Shown here one piece after another: positions 1-6,368 of a DNA stretch of 27,966 bases (position 1 is the stretch's first letter; each line of letters starts with the position of its first letter). The notes below the pieces were generated by a model. That model did no database searches and had not been told where the DNA came from. It saw only the letters and a list, made by a program, of their open reading frames with translations. The position numbers and the translations under genes are program-made. The stretch is from DAONDZ01 sp964517555. GTDB lineage: Bacteria; Patescibacteriota; Patescibacteriia; Patescibacteriales; UBA12465. The stretch spans positions 1-27,966 of the forward strand of contig CAZFEF010000007.1 of assembly GCA_964517555.1 (NCBI GenBank), given 5' to 3'.

Positions 1-55
1 TTTTTTTGGGCGTAAGCCCTGGATACCACGTCCGTAAGGGCGTGGAGGTTCATTA
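1..55 (+). mobile_element. Right-end remnant of an IS200/IS605-type element (TnpB omega-RNA 3' end-like)
   Basis: Two hairpins with the same GTAA loop lie side by side: GGGC-gtaa-GCCC (8-19) and CCACGTCC-gtaa-GGGCGTGG (26-45, with one G-T pair). The second is followed at once by AGGTTCATT. A hairpin followed by GAGGTTCA(A) is how I recall the 3' scaffold end of TnpB-associated omega/reRNA of ISDra2-type elements, where the guide starts right after it. On that reading tnpB would lie to the left of the window and the guide would start near position 53. No transposase or tnpB coding sequence is visible inside the window, so the identity rests on the hairpin and tail alone. It could instead be a stand-alone REP-like palindrome or a plain terminator. 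Confidence 0.5.
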
Positions 56-76
56 GAAAATATTTTCTGGTTAGTA

Positions 77-385
77 TTATTTTTTATCAACGATCTCTTT
101 ATTCTTTTTGAGATCACCATAACCGTCGCGCCATTCTTTGATGTATAATCCGATTCCCAGAGAGTGAAGTTTATTTTTTAATTTAGTGTTGCGATGCAAA
201 AATTGTATCAATGATCCGCAATCTATCAAGTAACGATTCTTCTTAACTTTAAATTTCAAATCTTGCTTCAGGGCTCGTCTGATAGTCTTGGTTTGGACGC
301 CACCGAACTTGGCTGACTCCGAAACTGAGAGCCATAATGGTTCGAGTTTATCCACCTTGATTTTTTTGTTTTTACCTTCTTCCAT
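77..385 (-). CDS. Small helix-turn-helix DNA-binding protein (excisionase/MerR-like fold), hypothetical
   Basis: 102 residues, basic. The central part, LWLSVSESAKFGGVQTKTIR (about 17-36) followed by RALKQDL and a strand-turn KKNRYLID, reads like the winged-helix 'WLSVSEAA...GVSxxTIRRALK...R' pattern of excisionase/HTH_17 proteins. Such a protein would be expected to bind DNA as a small regulator. The family call is from pattern recognition only. It lies on the minus strand with its 3' end facing the IS-like end at 1-55. Its 5' side opens into a gene-free stretch carrying two 24-bp palindromes (467-490 and 532-555), which are natural candidate operators for it. A GGGGA sequence at about 393-397 lies upstream of the start, somewhat far from it. 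Residues 70-102 are lysine-rich and have no recognised match. Confidence 0.6.
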   Translation of the reverse strand: MEEGKNKKIKVDKLEPLWLSVSESAKFGGVQTKTIRRALKQDLKFKVKKNRYLIDCGSLIQFLHRNTKLKNKLHSLGIGLYIKEWRDGYGDLKKNKEIVDKK

Positions 386-466
386 ATTAGTTATCCCCAG
401 TGGTTTAGCTGTATCATTTTGTTCGCTAAAACGTATTAATTAATGTGGTTATTTTTATAATAATTT

Positions 467-490
467 TAAGTCTACAAATTAGTGGACTTA
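467..490. promoter_or_regulatory. 24-bp near-palindrome, copy 1 (operator candidate)
   Basis: TAAGTCTACAAA followed by TTAGTGGACTTA. It differs from the perfect palindrome at 532-555 at only two positions, both in the left half. A TTGACA hexamer (495-500) lies between the two copies, but no convincing -10 follows it. Two nearly identical dyads in front of a small HTH gene suggest a binding site for a dimeric regulator. The regulator at 77-385 is the nearest candidate. No function is shown directly by the sequence. Confidence 0.6.
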
Positions 491-531
491 ACTTTTGACA
501 GTTTATTATCAGATTCATGATTTCTAGGAGA

Positions 532-555
532 TAAGTCCACTAATTAGTGGACTTA
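532..555. promoter_or_regulatory. 24-bp perfect palindrome, copy 2 (operator candidate)
   Basis: TAAGTCCACTAA followed by its exact reverse complement TTAGTGGACTTA, so all 24 positions are self-complementary with no spacer. Its start is 65 bp from the start of copy 1. The stretch 386-708 contains no gene; besides these dyads it holds only the promoter of the sigma-factor gene. Confidence 0.65.
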
Positions 556-629
556 AAACCGCTATTTTAGATTTTAGCACAAACCAGCTTTTAGTCAATT
601 GTCGACTGTTTTCGGGCCTGATTTTATGC

Positions 630-658
630 TTGATTTAGCTTGTTTTTGTTGCTAGAAT
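630..658 (+). promoter_or_regulatory. Sigma-70-type promoter for the sigma/anti-sigma operon
   Basis: TTGATT (630-635), a spacer of exactly 17 bp, then TAGAAT (653-658). Transcription would start near 665, giving a leader of about 44 nt. The leader ends in GGAGA (700-704), four bases before the ATG at 709. This is one of the few clear Shine-Dalgarno sequences in the window. Confidence 0.6.
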
Positions 659-708
659 AGCCACTGTAACATTTTGCCCTTATTTACGAATTATTAATTG
701 GAGAATAG

Positions 709-1284
709 ATGTCTTATACTAGCCCGGTACAAAAATTCAAAGAACGTAATTTATTTTCCCGCTTAAAAAAGAAAGACCAGGATGCCTTCGTCCAAGCCTA
801 TGATCTTTATGTGGATGACATTCACCGTTTTGTCTATTTTAAAGTCGGAAACAAGGAGGAGGCCAATGATTTGACTTCTATTATTTTTTTGAAAACTTGG
901 GATTATATCAAGAGTAATTCTTTAAAAGATAGCCGCACTCTCCGCGCCTTGCTTTACAAGATAGCCAGGACCACCATCATCGATTATTACCGCCAGAGTC
1001 GACCGCATGTTTCTTTGGATGACGAAGAGAAAAAGATTGATGTCATCGACGAGAACCAGGATGTGATGAGTCAGATTAGTATCAATTCAGATTTGGAACT
1101 GATTCGCAAAAAACTCCCAGAATTAAAAATTGAATATCGTGAAGTTTTGATTATGCGCTTCGTTAACGATTTGAGCTTAGAAGAAATTTCCGAGATCACC
1201 GGCAAGAGCAAAGGGAATACTCGCGTTTTAGTTTTTAGAGCCTTAAAGGCTTTGCGAGAATTGATCGAGGATAATAACAATTAA
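709..1284 (+). CDS. RNA polymerase sigma-70 family (ECF-like) sigma factor
   Basis: 191 residues, a normal length for an ECF sigma factor with only regions 2 and 4. Region 2 is at about residues 20-90, with AFVQAYDLYVDDIHRFVYFK, then EANDLTSIIFLKTWDYI, then LLYKIARTTIIDYYR. Region 4 is at about 132-186, with LPELKIEYREVLIMRFVNDL followed by the helix-turn-helix SLEEISEITGKSKGNTRVLV. It would direct core RNA polymerase to a special promoter set. The start is supported by GGAGA four bases upstream and by a promoter at 630-658. The next gene starts 5 bp after its stop and encodes a one-helix membrane protein, which fits a sigma/anti-sigma pair. Its targets are unknown; the S-layer-like gene just downstream is an obvious candidate. 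Confidence 0.9.
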   Translation: MSYTSPVQKFKERNLFSRLKKKDQDAFVQAYDLYVDDIHRFVYFKVGNKEEANDLTSIIFLKTWDYIKSNSLKDSRTLRALLYKIARTTIIDYYRQSRPHVSLDDEEKKIDVIDENQDVMSQISINSDLELIRKKLPELKIEYREVLIMRFVNDLSLEEISEITGKSKGNTRVLVFRALKALRELIEDNNN

Positions 1285-1289
1285 CTTAT

Positions 1290-2009
1290 ATGACCGAGAA
1301 GGAGTTGATTGGAAAATTGAATAATTTAAAAAAAATTAAACCCGATGACCGGTGGAAAACTAGTCAGCGGGGTATTTTGTTATCCCAAGTTCAAAACACC
1401 GGCGCTGCTTCTTTGTCAACTTGGCAGGGATTTTGGATCGTTACCAAGAGTGTTTTCTCTGCTGTTCCGCAGACCGCTTATTTTAGCTTAGCGATCATTA
1501 TTTTCTTGGCCAGTGGTTTATGGTTCGGTCGTAGTTTACCTTTCAGCCCGGATAGTTCTTTATACATCGCTAAAACTATTAGCGAGAAAGCTTATTTAAA
1601 TTTTATTTTTGATGAGTCTCAAAAAACCCAACTAGTTCGACAGTATGCCCAAGAGCATGCCCAGGAAATTGCGAATACTTTGAATGATCCGGAATTCAAT
1701 CAGGCCGATACCAACGCAGTGGATAAACTGAATGCCAGTTTCAAGGAGGAAATCGGTCGCCTGAAGAGCAGTTTGCCAAAAAAGGAAGAAGAAGTAGTCA
1801 TCTCTGCTGACAGCGGCAAGGATGCTACCGGCGTTTCTGTCTATGATCCGCAAACCGAAGAAGTTCGCTCCGAAACCAGTACCATTGTTCCGGTGGTTGA
1901 AAAGAAGGACCCAAACCAAATTTTAGATGAAGCCCAAAAATTATTTGATGAGAAAAACTACCAAGGAGCGGCTGACAAGCTAGAGGAAGCTAAGACCGCC
2001 ATTAAATAG
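1290..2009 (+). CDS. Putative membrane anti-sigma factor (DUF5667-like)
   Basis: 239 residues. Residues 1-60 are a soluble, probably cytoplasmic part. One transmembrane helix follows at about 62-80 (TAYFSLAIIIFLASGLWFG). After it comes PFSPDSSLYIAKTISEKAYL with a following helical stretch rich in Gln and Ala. The 'PDSxLYxxKxxxEKxxL' pattern after a single helix resembles DUF5667 proteins, which often sit next to sigma factors in CPR genomes. The last 35 residues (DEAQKLFDEKNYQGAADKLE) resemble one TPR unit. The gene begins 5 bp after the sigma-factor stop with no Shine-Dalgarno, so translation is probably coupled. The expected role is to hold the sigma factor at the membrane until an envelope signal arrives. 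That role is inferred from gene order and topology; no classical zinc anti-sigma motif is present. Confidence 0.65.
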   Translation: MTEKELIGKLNNLKKIKPDDRWKTSQRGILLSQVQNTGAASLSTWQGFWIVTKSVFSAVPQTAYFSLAIIIFLASGLWFGRSLPFSPDSSLYIAKTISEKAYLNFIFDESQKTQLVRQYAQEHAQEIANTLNDPEFNQADTNAVDKLNASFKEEIGRLKSSLPKKEEEVVISADSGKDATGVSVYDPQTEEVRSETSTIVPVVEKKDPNQILDEAQKLFDEKNYQGAADKLEEAKTAIK

Positions 2010-2024
2010 TTATCTTTGACAAAT

Positions 2025-2052
2025 TTGACTCTCGCCAGAGTTTTATTATTAT
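2025..2052 (+). promoter_or_regulatory. Promoter ahead of the structured region and S-layer-like gene
   Basis: TTGACT (2025-2030), a 16-bp spacer, then TATTAT (2047-2052). A second TTGACA (2016-2021) lies just upstream. Transcription would begin near 2058-2060, immediately before the first long hairpin. The S-layer ATG is at 2514, so if this promoter drives that gene the leader is about 455 nt. Confidence 0.6.
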
Positions 2053-2057
2053 ATCAA

Positions 2058-2400
2058 CCCAGCCTAGTTCGCGCTGATAGTCTTCTAAATATATTGGAAA
2101 ACTATCAGTCCGTGTTAGGCGCCATGTCGATGGTTGCGACGTGGACTAGCAAGGCTAGAAAGGTCGATTTTAGAGAGCCCCTCTAAAAGGTCTGGCTCAT
2201 AAAATTCGTCTGAGAGAGAAGTTTTTTAAAAACCAAGCAATCAACTGAGATTGGCCAAGATAGAAAAGCACCATCAATCTGCCCAAGTAGATCGATTTAG
2301 CTTTTCTCCGCGCGCTTATGCAAATTAAGCAGCGCCGGAGGGCGAAAATTTTCCCATGAATTTTTTCCCCGCTTATTTTCATAAGCGTGCGGGGGAGCGG
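2058..2400 (+). ncRNA. Candidate structured RNA or long structured 5' leader (not a recognised family)
   Basis: No convincing gene covers this 340-nt stretch, but it is packed with hairpins that nearly abut. H1 (2062-2120): GCCTAG pairs with TTAGGC, and CTGATAGT with ACTATCAG inside it. H2: CCATGTCG (2122-2129) with CGACGTGG (2137-2144). H3: CTAGC (2146-2150) with GCTAG (2154-2158). H4: TTTTAGAG (2168-2175) with CTCTAAAA (2181-2188). H5: CAATC (2238-2242) with GATTG (2249-2253). H6: AGAAAAGC (2262-2269) with GCTTTTCT (2300-2307). H7 (2306-2340): about 13 pairs with two bulges, sharing two bases with H6, so the two compete at that point. H8: CGCTTAT (2370-2376) with ATAAGCG (2381-2387) and an outer C/G helix. 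A promoter sits directly upstream. I could not match it to tmRNA, 6S, SRP RNA or a riboswitch. It could be an independent RNA or the leader of the S-layer mRNA. Confidence 0.5.
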
Positions 2401-2521
2401 GATTCCGATCGATCTATCCAGTGGTTTGTTGGGCTTTGAAATCGAAGCTAAACTCCAAGATTGCGAAGTTTTTGAAGAATTAATTATTTTCTCAGACCAA
2501 ATTCCTTATTATTATGACTAA
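2387..2521 (+). CDS. Possible short leader ORF overlapping the S-layer gene start
   Basis: An open frame from GTG at 2387 gives 44 residues ending GFEIEAKLQDCEVFEELIIFSDQIPYYYD. Its stop lies inside ATGACTAA, so it overlaps the S-layer start by 8 bases. That geometry would allow translational coupling. The peptide looks protein-like but matches nothing I recognise. It may equally be the tail of a decayed gene, because the same frame upstream holds several stops. There is no clear ribosome binding site. Confidence 0.2.
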   Translation: MRGSGIPIDLSSGLLGFEIEAKLQDCEVFEELIIFSDQIPYYYD

Positions 2522-5500
2522 ATTAAGAAAGATTTTTGCTGTCTCAGTCATCGCTTTGACTGTTGTGGCTATGAGTGGCGTTGCTACTAACGGCGCTAAG
2601 GCTGCAGCTCAGGCTGGTGATTTGATCAAGAAGGACGGTTTATCAACCGTTTACTACCTTGGTTCTGATGGCAAAAGGTATGTTTTCCCCCATGAGAGTG
2701 TTTTCTTCTCATGGTATAGCGACTTCAGCAGCGTAGTTACTGTCTCCGCTTCTGAATTGTCTAGCTATCCGCTAGGTGCCAACATCGTGATGCGCCCTGG
2801 TACTAAATTGGTAAAGATCACTTCTGATCCTTCCGTTTATACCGTGTCTCCGAACGGTGTTTTGCACAAAATTCAGAGCGAAGCTGATGCTATCGCTTTG
2901 TTCGGCGCTAATTGGGCCCAGAGAGTAGTCGATGTGGCTGACTCTTTCTTCACCAACTATACTATCGGTACTCCTTTGACCTCTGGTCAGGTTCCGACCG
3001 GTTCCTTGGTAAAGAACAGCGGTTCTTCCAACATCTATTATTATGATGGTACCGATTATCGTTTGTTCACCTCTGAGGCTGCTTTCAATGCTAACCGCTT
3101 GAAATCTACCGATGTTATCACTCTAGCTACCGCCATCACTGGTAGTGGCACCAGCATTTCTGGTTTTGAGAATGGCATCGCTTATACCCCTCAGAACATC
3201 ACCGGTGGTATTCAGCCTGGTCAGGGCACTGGTTTAACCGTGTCTTTGTCAGCTAACACCCCGGCTTCAGCTACTGTACCGAGCAATTCCGCTCGCGTAG
3301 AGTTTGCTAAATTCAATTTAACCGCTTCCAATGATGGTGCTGTTACTTTGACTGCCATTAAATTGAAGAGAGTTGGCGTTGGTCCTTACAACGATCTTTC
3401 CGGCGTATTCCTATATGACGGCGATACTCGTTTGACTAACAGCAGAACCATTTCTTCTGACACCAACATGGTCGAGTTTGACACTTTGAGTTATGTCATC
3501 CCGGCTGGCACCACTAAGACTTTGACTGTGGCTGCCAACGTTGGTTCCGGTAAGACTGGTAATCATGCTTTCTCTATCAATGCTGCTTCTGATATGACTG
3601 CTGGTGGTGCTACTATTTCTGGGTCTTTCCCGGTTACTGGTAACATCATGAGCTTGTCTTCTACCTCTGCTGGTACTGTTACTGCTGGTGGTTACACTTC
3701 CGGTATGTCCAATCCTGCGATTGGCGATACCGCTACCAATGTATCCAAATTCAGCTTGGTAACTGCTACTGACGATGGTTATTTGAAGGCTATCACCTTG
3801 AAGCAGGATGGTAACATTGATACTGCTTTGTTAAGCAACTATAAGTTGTACCAGAGCACTACCGAATTACCGGTTACCTATTCTGTCAGCGGTCGCTATG
3901 TCACTTTGACTTTGGCTACCCCTTACAAATTGGTTAACGGTTCCACCAAGACTTTCTTTGTTAAGGCTGATATCAGCGCTAACACTGAAGCCGGCAAGAC
4001 CATTGTTTTCTATCTAAACAATGCTGCTGATGTCTTAGTGACCGGTTCTGCTTATAACTTTGGTATGGCTCCGACCATCACCGCTTGGGACACTGCTGCT
4101 GAGAGTCAGACTTTGACCGTTCAGGGCGGTGGCGTAGTTATCTCTAACAAGAGTGCTGCTGCCAGCGATGTAAAAGTCAACTCCACTGACGTGGAATTGA
4201 TGAAAGTCGGTATCAAGGCCAACGTTGACACTATTCAGGTCCAGAAAATGACCTTGTCTTTAGCCACCACTGAAGTAACTTCTGGTACTGATGATTATGG
4301 TACTTATTTGGACCTCAATCAGGACGACACCCTTGATTCCGGTGAAACCTTGTTAATCAAGAACATCAAGATCAAGGATGCTGATACCAATCAGACTTTA
4401 GGTTCCGCTAAGGCCATCACTGATGCCAGCGGTTGGGTCGCAGCTACTGCTCCTAATGCAACTTTGACTTTTGTTTATGATGATTACTTTAGTATCTCTA
4501 AGGGTACTACTCGCAACATTAAGGTTGTAGCTGATGTTGACAGCAATCAGATTTCTAATGTCAAATATCAGGCTACCTTAAACTTTGGTACTGGTAATTT
4601 CACCGTCAAAGATGCCAATGATACTGCTATCACTGATATTGTTCCGGCGACTACTATCTCCGGTAACATTCTAACCACCAAAACTTCTTCTTTGACTGTT
4701 TCCCTGGCCACTACTCCTGAGTCACGTACTGTTGTTAAAGGCTCTATCGTAGATGCTTTGGGTATGATTTTTGCCACTGGCTCTGGTGCGGGTAATGACG
4801 TAAAAATCTCTGGTATTACTTTAGATGCCTACGTTGACGCTAACGTCGATAATACTTTTACTGCCGTTGCCGAAGGTGGCGTTCCTGCTAAGGACGTGAT
4901 ACAGGAAGTCAACTTATACGTTGACGGTACCTTGATCGCCGGTCCGGTCGCAGTTGATGCCAATGGTCAGGCTGTATTTACTTCCAATAAATTTGTTGGT
5001 GGTTTCTACAACATCGTTGCTGGCGCTAGTAAGACTATTGTGGTTAGAGCTACCATCTCTAGTACTGCCCCTTATGGTGGTACTGATGATGCTTTTTCTT
5101 TCAACTTAGCCGCTGCTGATATCACTGCCGATGACATGAATGGCGCTGCTAGTGTGACTGTCACCACTACTGACTTGAATGACAATACTCCAACCAGTCC
5201 AGCTGTAGCTATCACTGTAACTACTCAGGGTACTATTACCGCTTCTATCGATGCGGCTAGACCTGATGCTCAGATCTTGATAGCTGGCTTGTCCACTGAA
5301 CAGGAAGTTCATCGCATCAAATTTGCTGCTGCTAAGGAAGATTTCATTATCGACAAGATGGTGATCAATGTTAGTGATGGTGCTTCATACGACAACGTAG
5401 AATACGTTAGATTGTATGACACTGCCGGCGTAGAGCTATCTAGTGGTGGAGTTAACTTGGATGCTTCCGGTAACGCTACCTTCACTGGTTTGAATATCCC

Positions 5501-6266
5501 GGTTCAGAAATTAGTCGATAAGACCGTTGTGGTTAAAGCTAAGTTGAACGCTATGGGTGAGAGAGCAGATGCAACTGATGGCACTGCTGGTATTGGCGCT
5601 GACTCTGGCGATCCTTTGACTTTTGCTTTGTTGACTGGTGCTGGTAATTTCCACGCCGTTGCTCAATCTTCCAGCTTTACTGATGACAATGCTAATGCTG
5701 GTGTAACTGGTCAGACCATGGTTGTCAGAAAGTCTAAGCCGGTCGTAACCGCCTTGACTTTGCCGAGCACCATTTTAGCCAATGCTACTAAGACTTTGGC
5801 TAAGTTTACTGTGACCGCTACCTCTGACGATGTCGTCTTGGGCGCTGTCACTCCGACTATGACCGGTACTAATGCTACTGCTATTACCGCTGGTTCCGTA
5901 TATCTATATGATGTAACCGGTGGCGCCAACACTTTGTTGAATGCTGCTGGTGTTAATGGCAGTGCTTTGATCGGTATTGACACTCCGGTTCGAATTGCCG
6001 CTGGCCAGACCAGAACCTTTGAAATCAAAGGTACTGTTAATGGTTCTGTTGCCGGTGATTCTTTGGAAGTTGTCCTTACTACCGACGCTACCGCTCTTAC
6101 CGATGCTAATGGTACTGAGACTTTTGCTAATGCGAAAGCTGATGCCAACAATAACTTCATTTGGTCTGACGATTCTGCCGATACTTACGGCACTGGTTCG
6201 ACCGAATGGATTAATGGCACCTTAGTGTCAAATTGGCCGGTTGATATCTGGGGAATGTCTCGCTAG
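2514..6266 (+). CDS. Large secreted S-layer-like surface protein (CPR type)
   Basis: 1250 residues. A signal peptide is at 1-31 (KLRKIF, hydrophobic core, then a likely AKA cleavage site). Residues 34-215 form an N-terminal module of Tyr/Trp/Phe-rich strands (YYLGSDGKRYVFPHES and a partial repeat around IYYYDGTDYRLFTSEAAF). The rest is about six Thr/Ala/Gly-rich beta-sandwich repeats, each with phrases like 'AKFNLTASNDGAVTL...IKLKR...VFLYDG...AGTTKTLTV'. An EF-hand-like calcium loop, DLNQDDTLDSGE, lies near residue 600. The protein has no cysteine. The C-terminus, FIWSDDSADTYG...EWINGTLV, resembles a tail I associate with CPR surface proteins. Codon use is unlike the neighbours (mostly TTG for Leu, GCT for Ala, ACT/ACC for Thr), which suggests very high expression. 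No Shine-Dalgarno precedes the ATG, and a hairpin-rich region lies upstream. The most likely role is the main cell-surface lattice protein. Confidence 0.8.
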   Translation: MTKLRKIFAVSVIALTVVAMSGVATNGAKAAAQAGDLIKKDGLSTVYYLGSDGKRYVFPHESVFFSWYSDFSSVVTVSASELSSYPLGANIVMRPGTKLVKITSDPSVYTVSPNGVLHKIQSEADAIALFGANWAQRVVDVADSFFTNYTIGTPLTSGQVPTGSLVKNSGSSNIYYYDGTDYRLFTSEAAFNANRLKSTDVITLATAITGSGTSISGFENGIAYTPQNITGGIQPGQGTGLTVSLSANTPASATVPSNSARVEFAKFNLTASNDGAVTLTAIKLKRVGVGPYNDLSGVFLYDGDTRLTNSRTISSDTNMVEFDTLSYVIPAGTTKTLTVAANVGSGKTGNHAFSINAASDMTAGGATISGSFPVTGNIMSLSSTSAGTVTAGGYTSGMSNPAIGDTATNVSKFSLVTATDDGYLKAITLKQDGNIDTALLSNYKLYQSTTELPVTYSVSGRYVTLTLATPYKLVNGSTKTFFVKADISANTEAGKTIVFYLNNAADVLVTGSAYNFGMAPTITAWDTAAESQTLTVQGGGVVISNKSAAASDVKVNSTDVELMKVGIKANVDTIQVQKMTLSLATTEVTSGTDDYGTYLDLNQDDTLDSGETLLIKNIKIKDADTNQTLGSAKAITDASGWVAATAPNATLTFVYDDYFSISKGTTRNIKVVADVDSNQISNVKYQATLNFGTGNFTVKDANDTAITDIVPATTISGNILTTKTSSLTVSLATTPESRTVVKGSIVDALGMIFATGSGAGNDVKISGITLDAYVDANVDNTFTAVAEGGVPAKDVIQEVNLYVDGTLIAGPVAVDANGQAVFTSNKFVGGFYNIVAGASKTIVVRATISSTAPYGGTDDAFSFNLAAADITADDMNGAASVTVTTTDLNDNTPTSPAVAITVTTQGTITASIDAARPDAQILIAGLSTEQEVHRIKFAAAKEDFIIDKMVINVSDGASYDNVEYVRLYDTAGVELSSGGVNLDASGNATFTGLNIPVQKLVDKTVVVKAKLNAMGERADATDGTAGIGADSGDPLTFALLTGAGNFHAVAQSSSFTDDNANAGVTGQTMVVRKSKPVVTALTLPSTILANATKTLAKFTVTATSDDVVLGAVTPTMTGTNATAITAGSVYLYDVTGGANTLLNAAGVNGSALIGIDTPVRIAAGQTRTFEIKGTVNGSVAGDSLEVVLTTDATALTDANGTETFANAKADANNNFIWSDDSADTYGTGSTEWINGTLVSNWPVDIWGMSR

Positions 6267-6290
6267 TTTCTAGCTTGATACAGATATAAC

Positions 6291-6325
6291 AAACAGGGCG
6301 GATTTATCCGCCCTGTTTTGTTATT
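6291..6325 (+). terminator. Strong intrinsic terminator of the S-layer-like gene
   Basis: AAACAGGGCGGA (6291-6302) pairs perfectly with TCCGCCCTGTTT (6307-6318) over 12 bp with a 4-nt loop, and T-rich sequence follows. It isolates the S-layer transcript from the next gene. Confidence 0.9.
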
Positions 6326-6333
6326 TGTGGATA

Positions 6334-6362
6334 TTGACTTTTATCCATTTTTGTTTTACTAT
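6334..6362 (+). promoter_or_regulatory. Promoter of the zincin gene, implying a leaderless mRNA
   Basis: TTGACT (6334-6339), 17-bp spacer, TACTAT (6357-6362). The ATG at 6369 begins only 6 nt after the -10 box, so the start codon would coincide with or lie next to the transcription start. Confidence 0.6.
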
Positions 6363-6368
6363 CTGACT

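Noticed and set aside
495..523. Promoter from TTGACA at 495
   Set aside because: Spacing of 16-18 bp leads only to ATGATT/TGATTT/GATTTC; no credible -10, although the hexamer lies between the two palindromes.
2197..2382. 61-residue minus-strand ORF (MKISGEKIHG...)
   Set aside because: It lies over the hairpin cluster, has no ribosome site or promoter and no family resemblance.
2058..2400. tmRNA, 6S RNA or SRP RNA
   Set aside because: No tRNA-like ends or tag ORF ending in Ala-Ala, no central bubble of 6S type, and no SRP-type GGAAG/GCAG tetraloop region found.
2197..2518. Decayed protein gene on the plus strand
   Set aside because: One frame reads protein-like in pieces (REKFFKNQAIN, IDLAFLRALMQIKQRRRAKI) but has at least four stops. 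The strong hairpins and the promoter fit a structured RNA better. Not fully excluded.
6318..6368. TTG at 6318 as the start of the zincin gene
   Set aside because: It lies inside the S-layer terminator and upstream of the gene's own TTGACT-17-TACTAT promoter; the ATG at 6369 fits.
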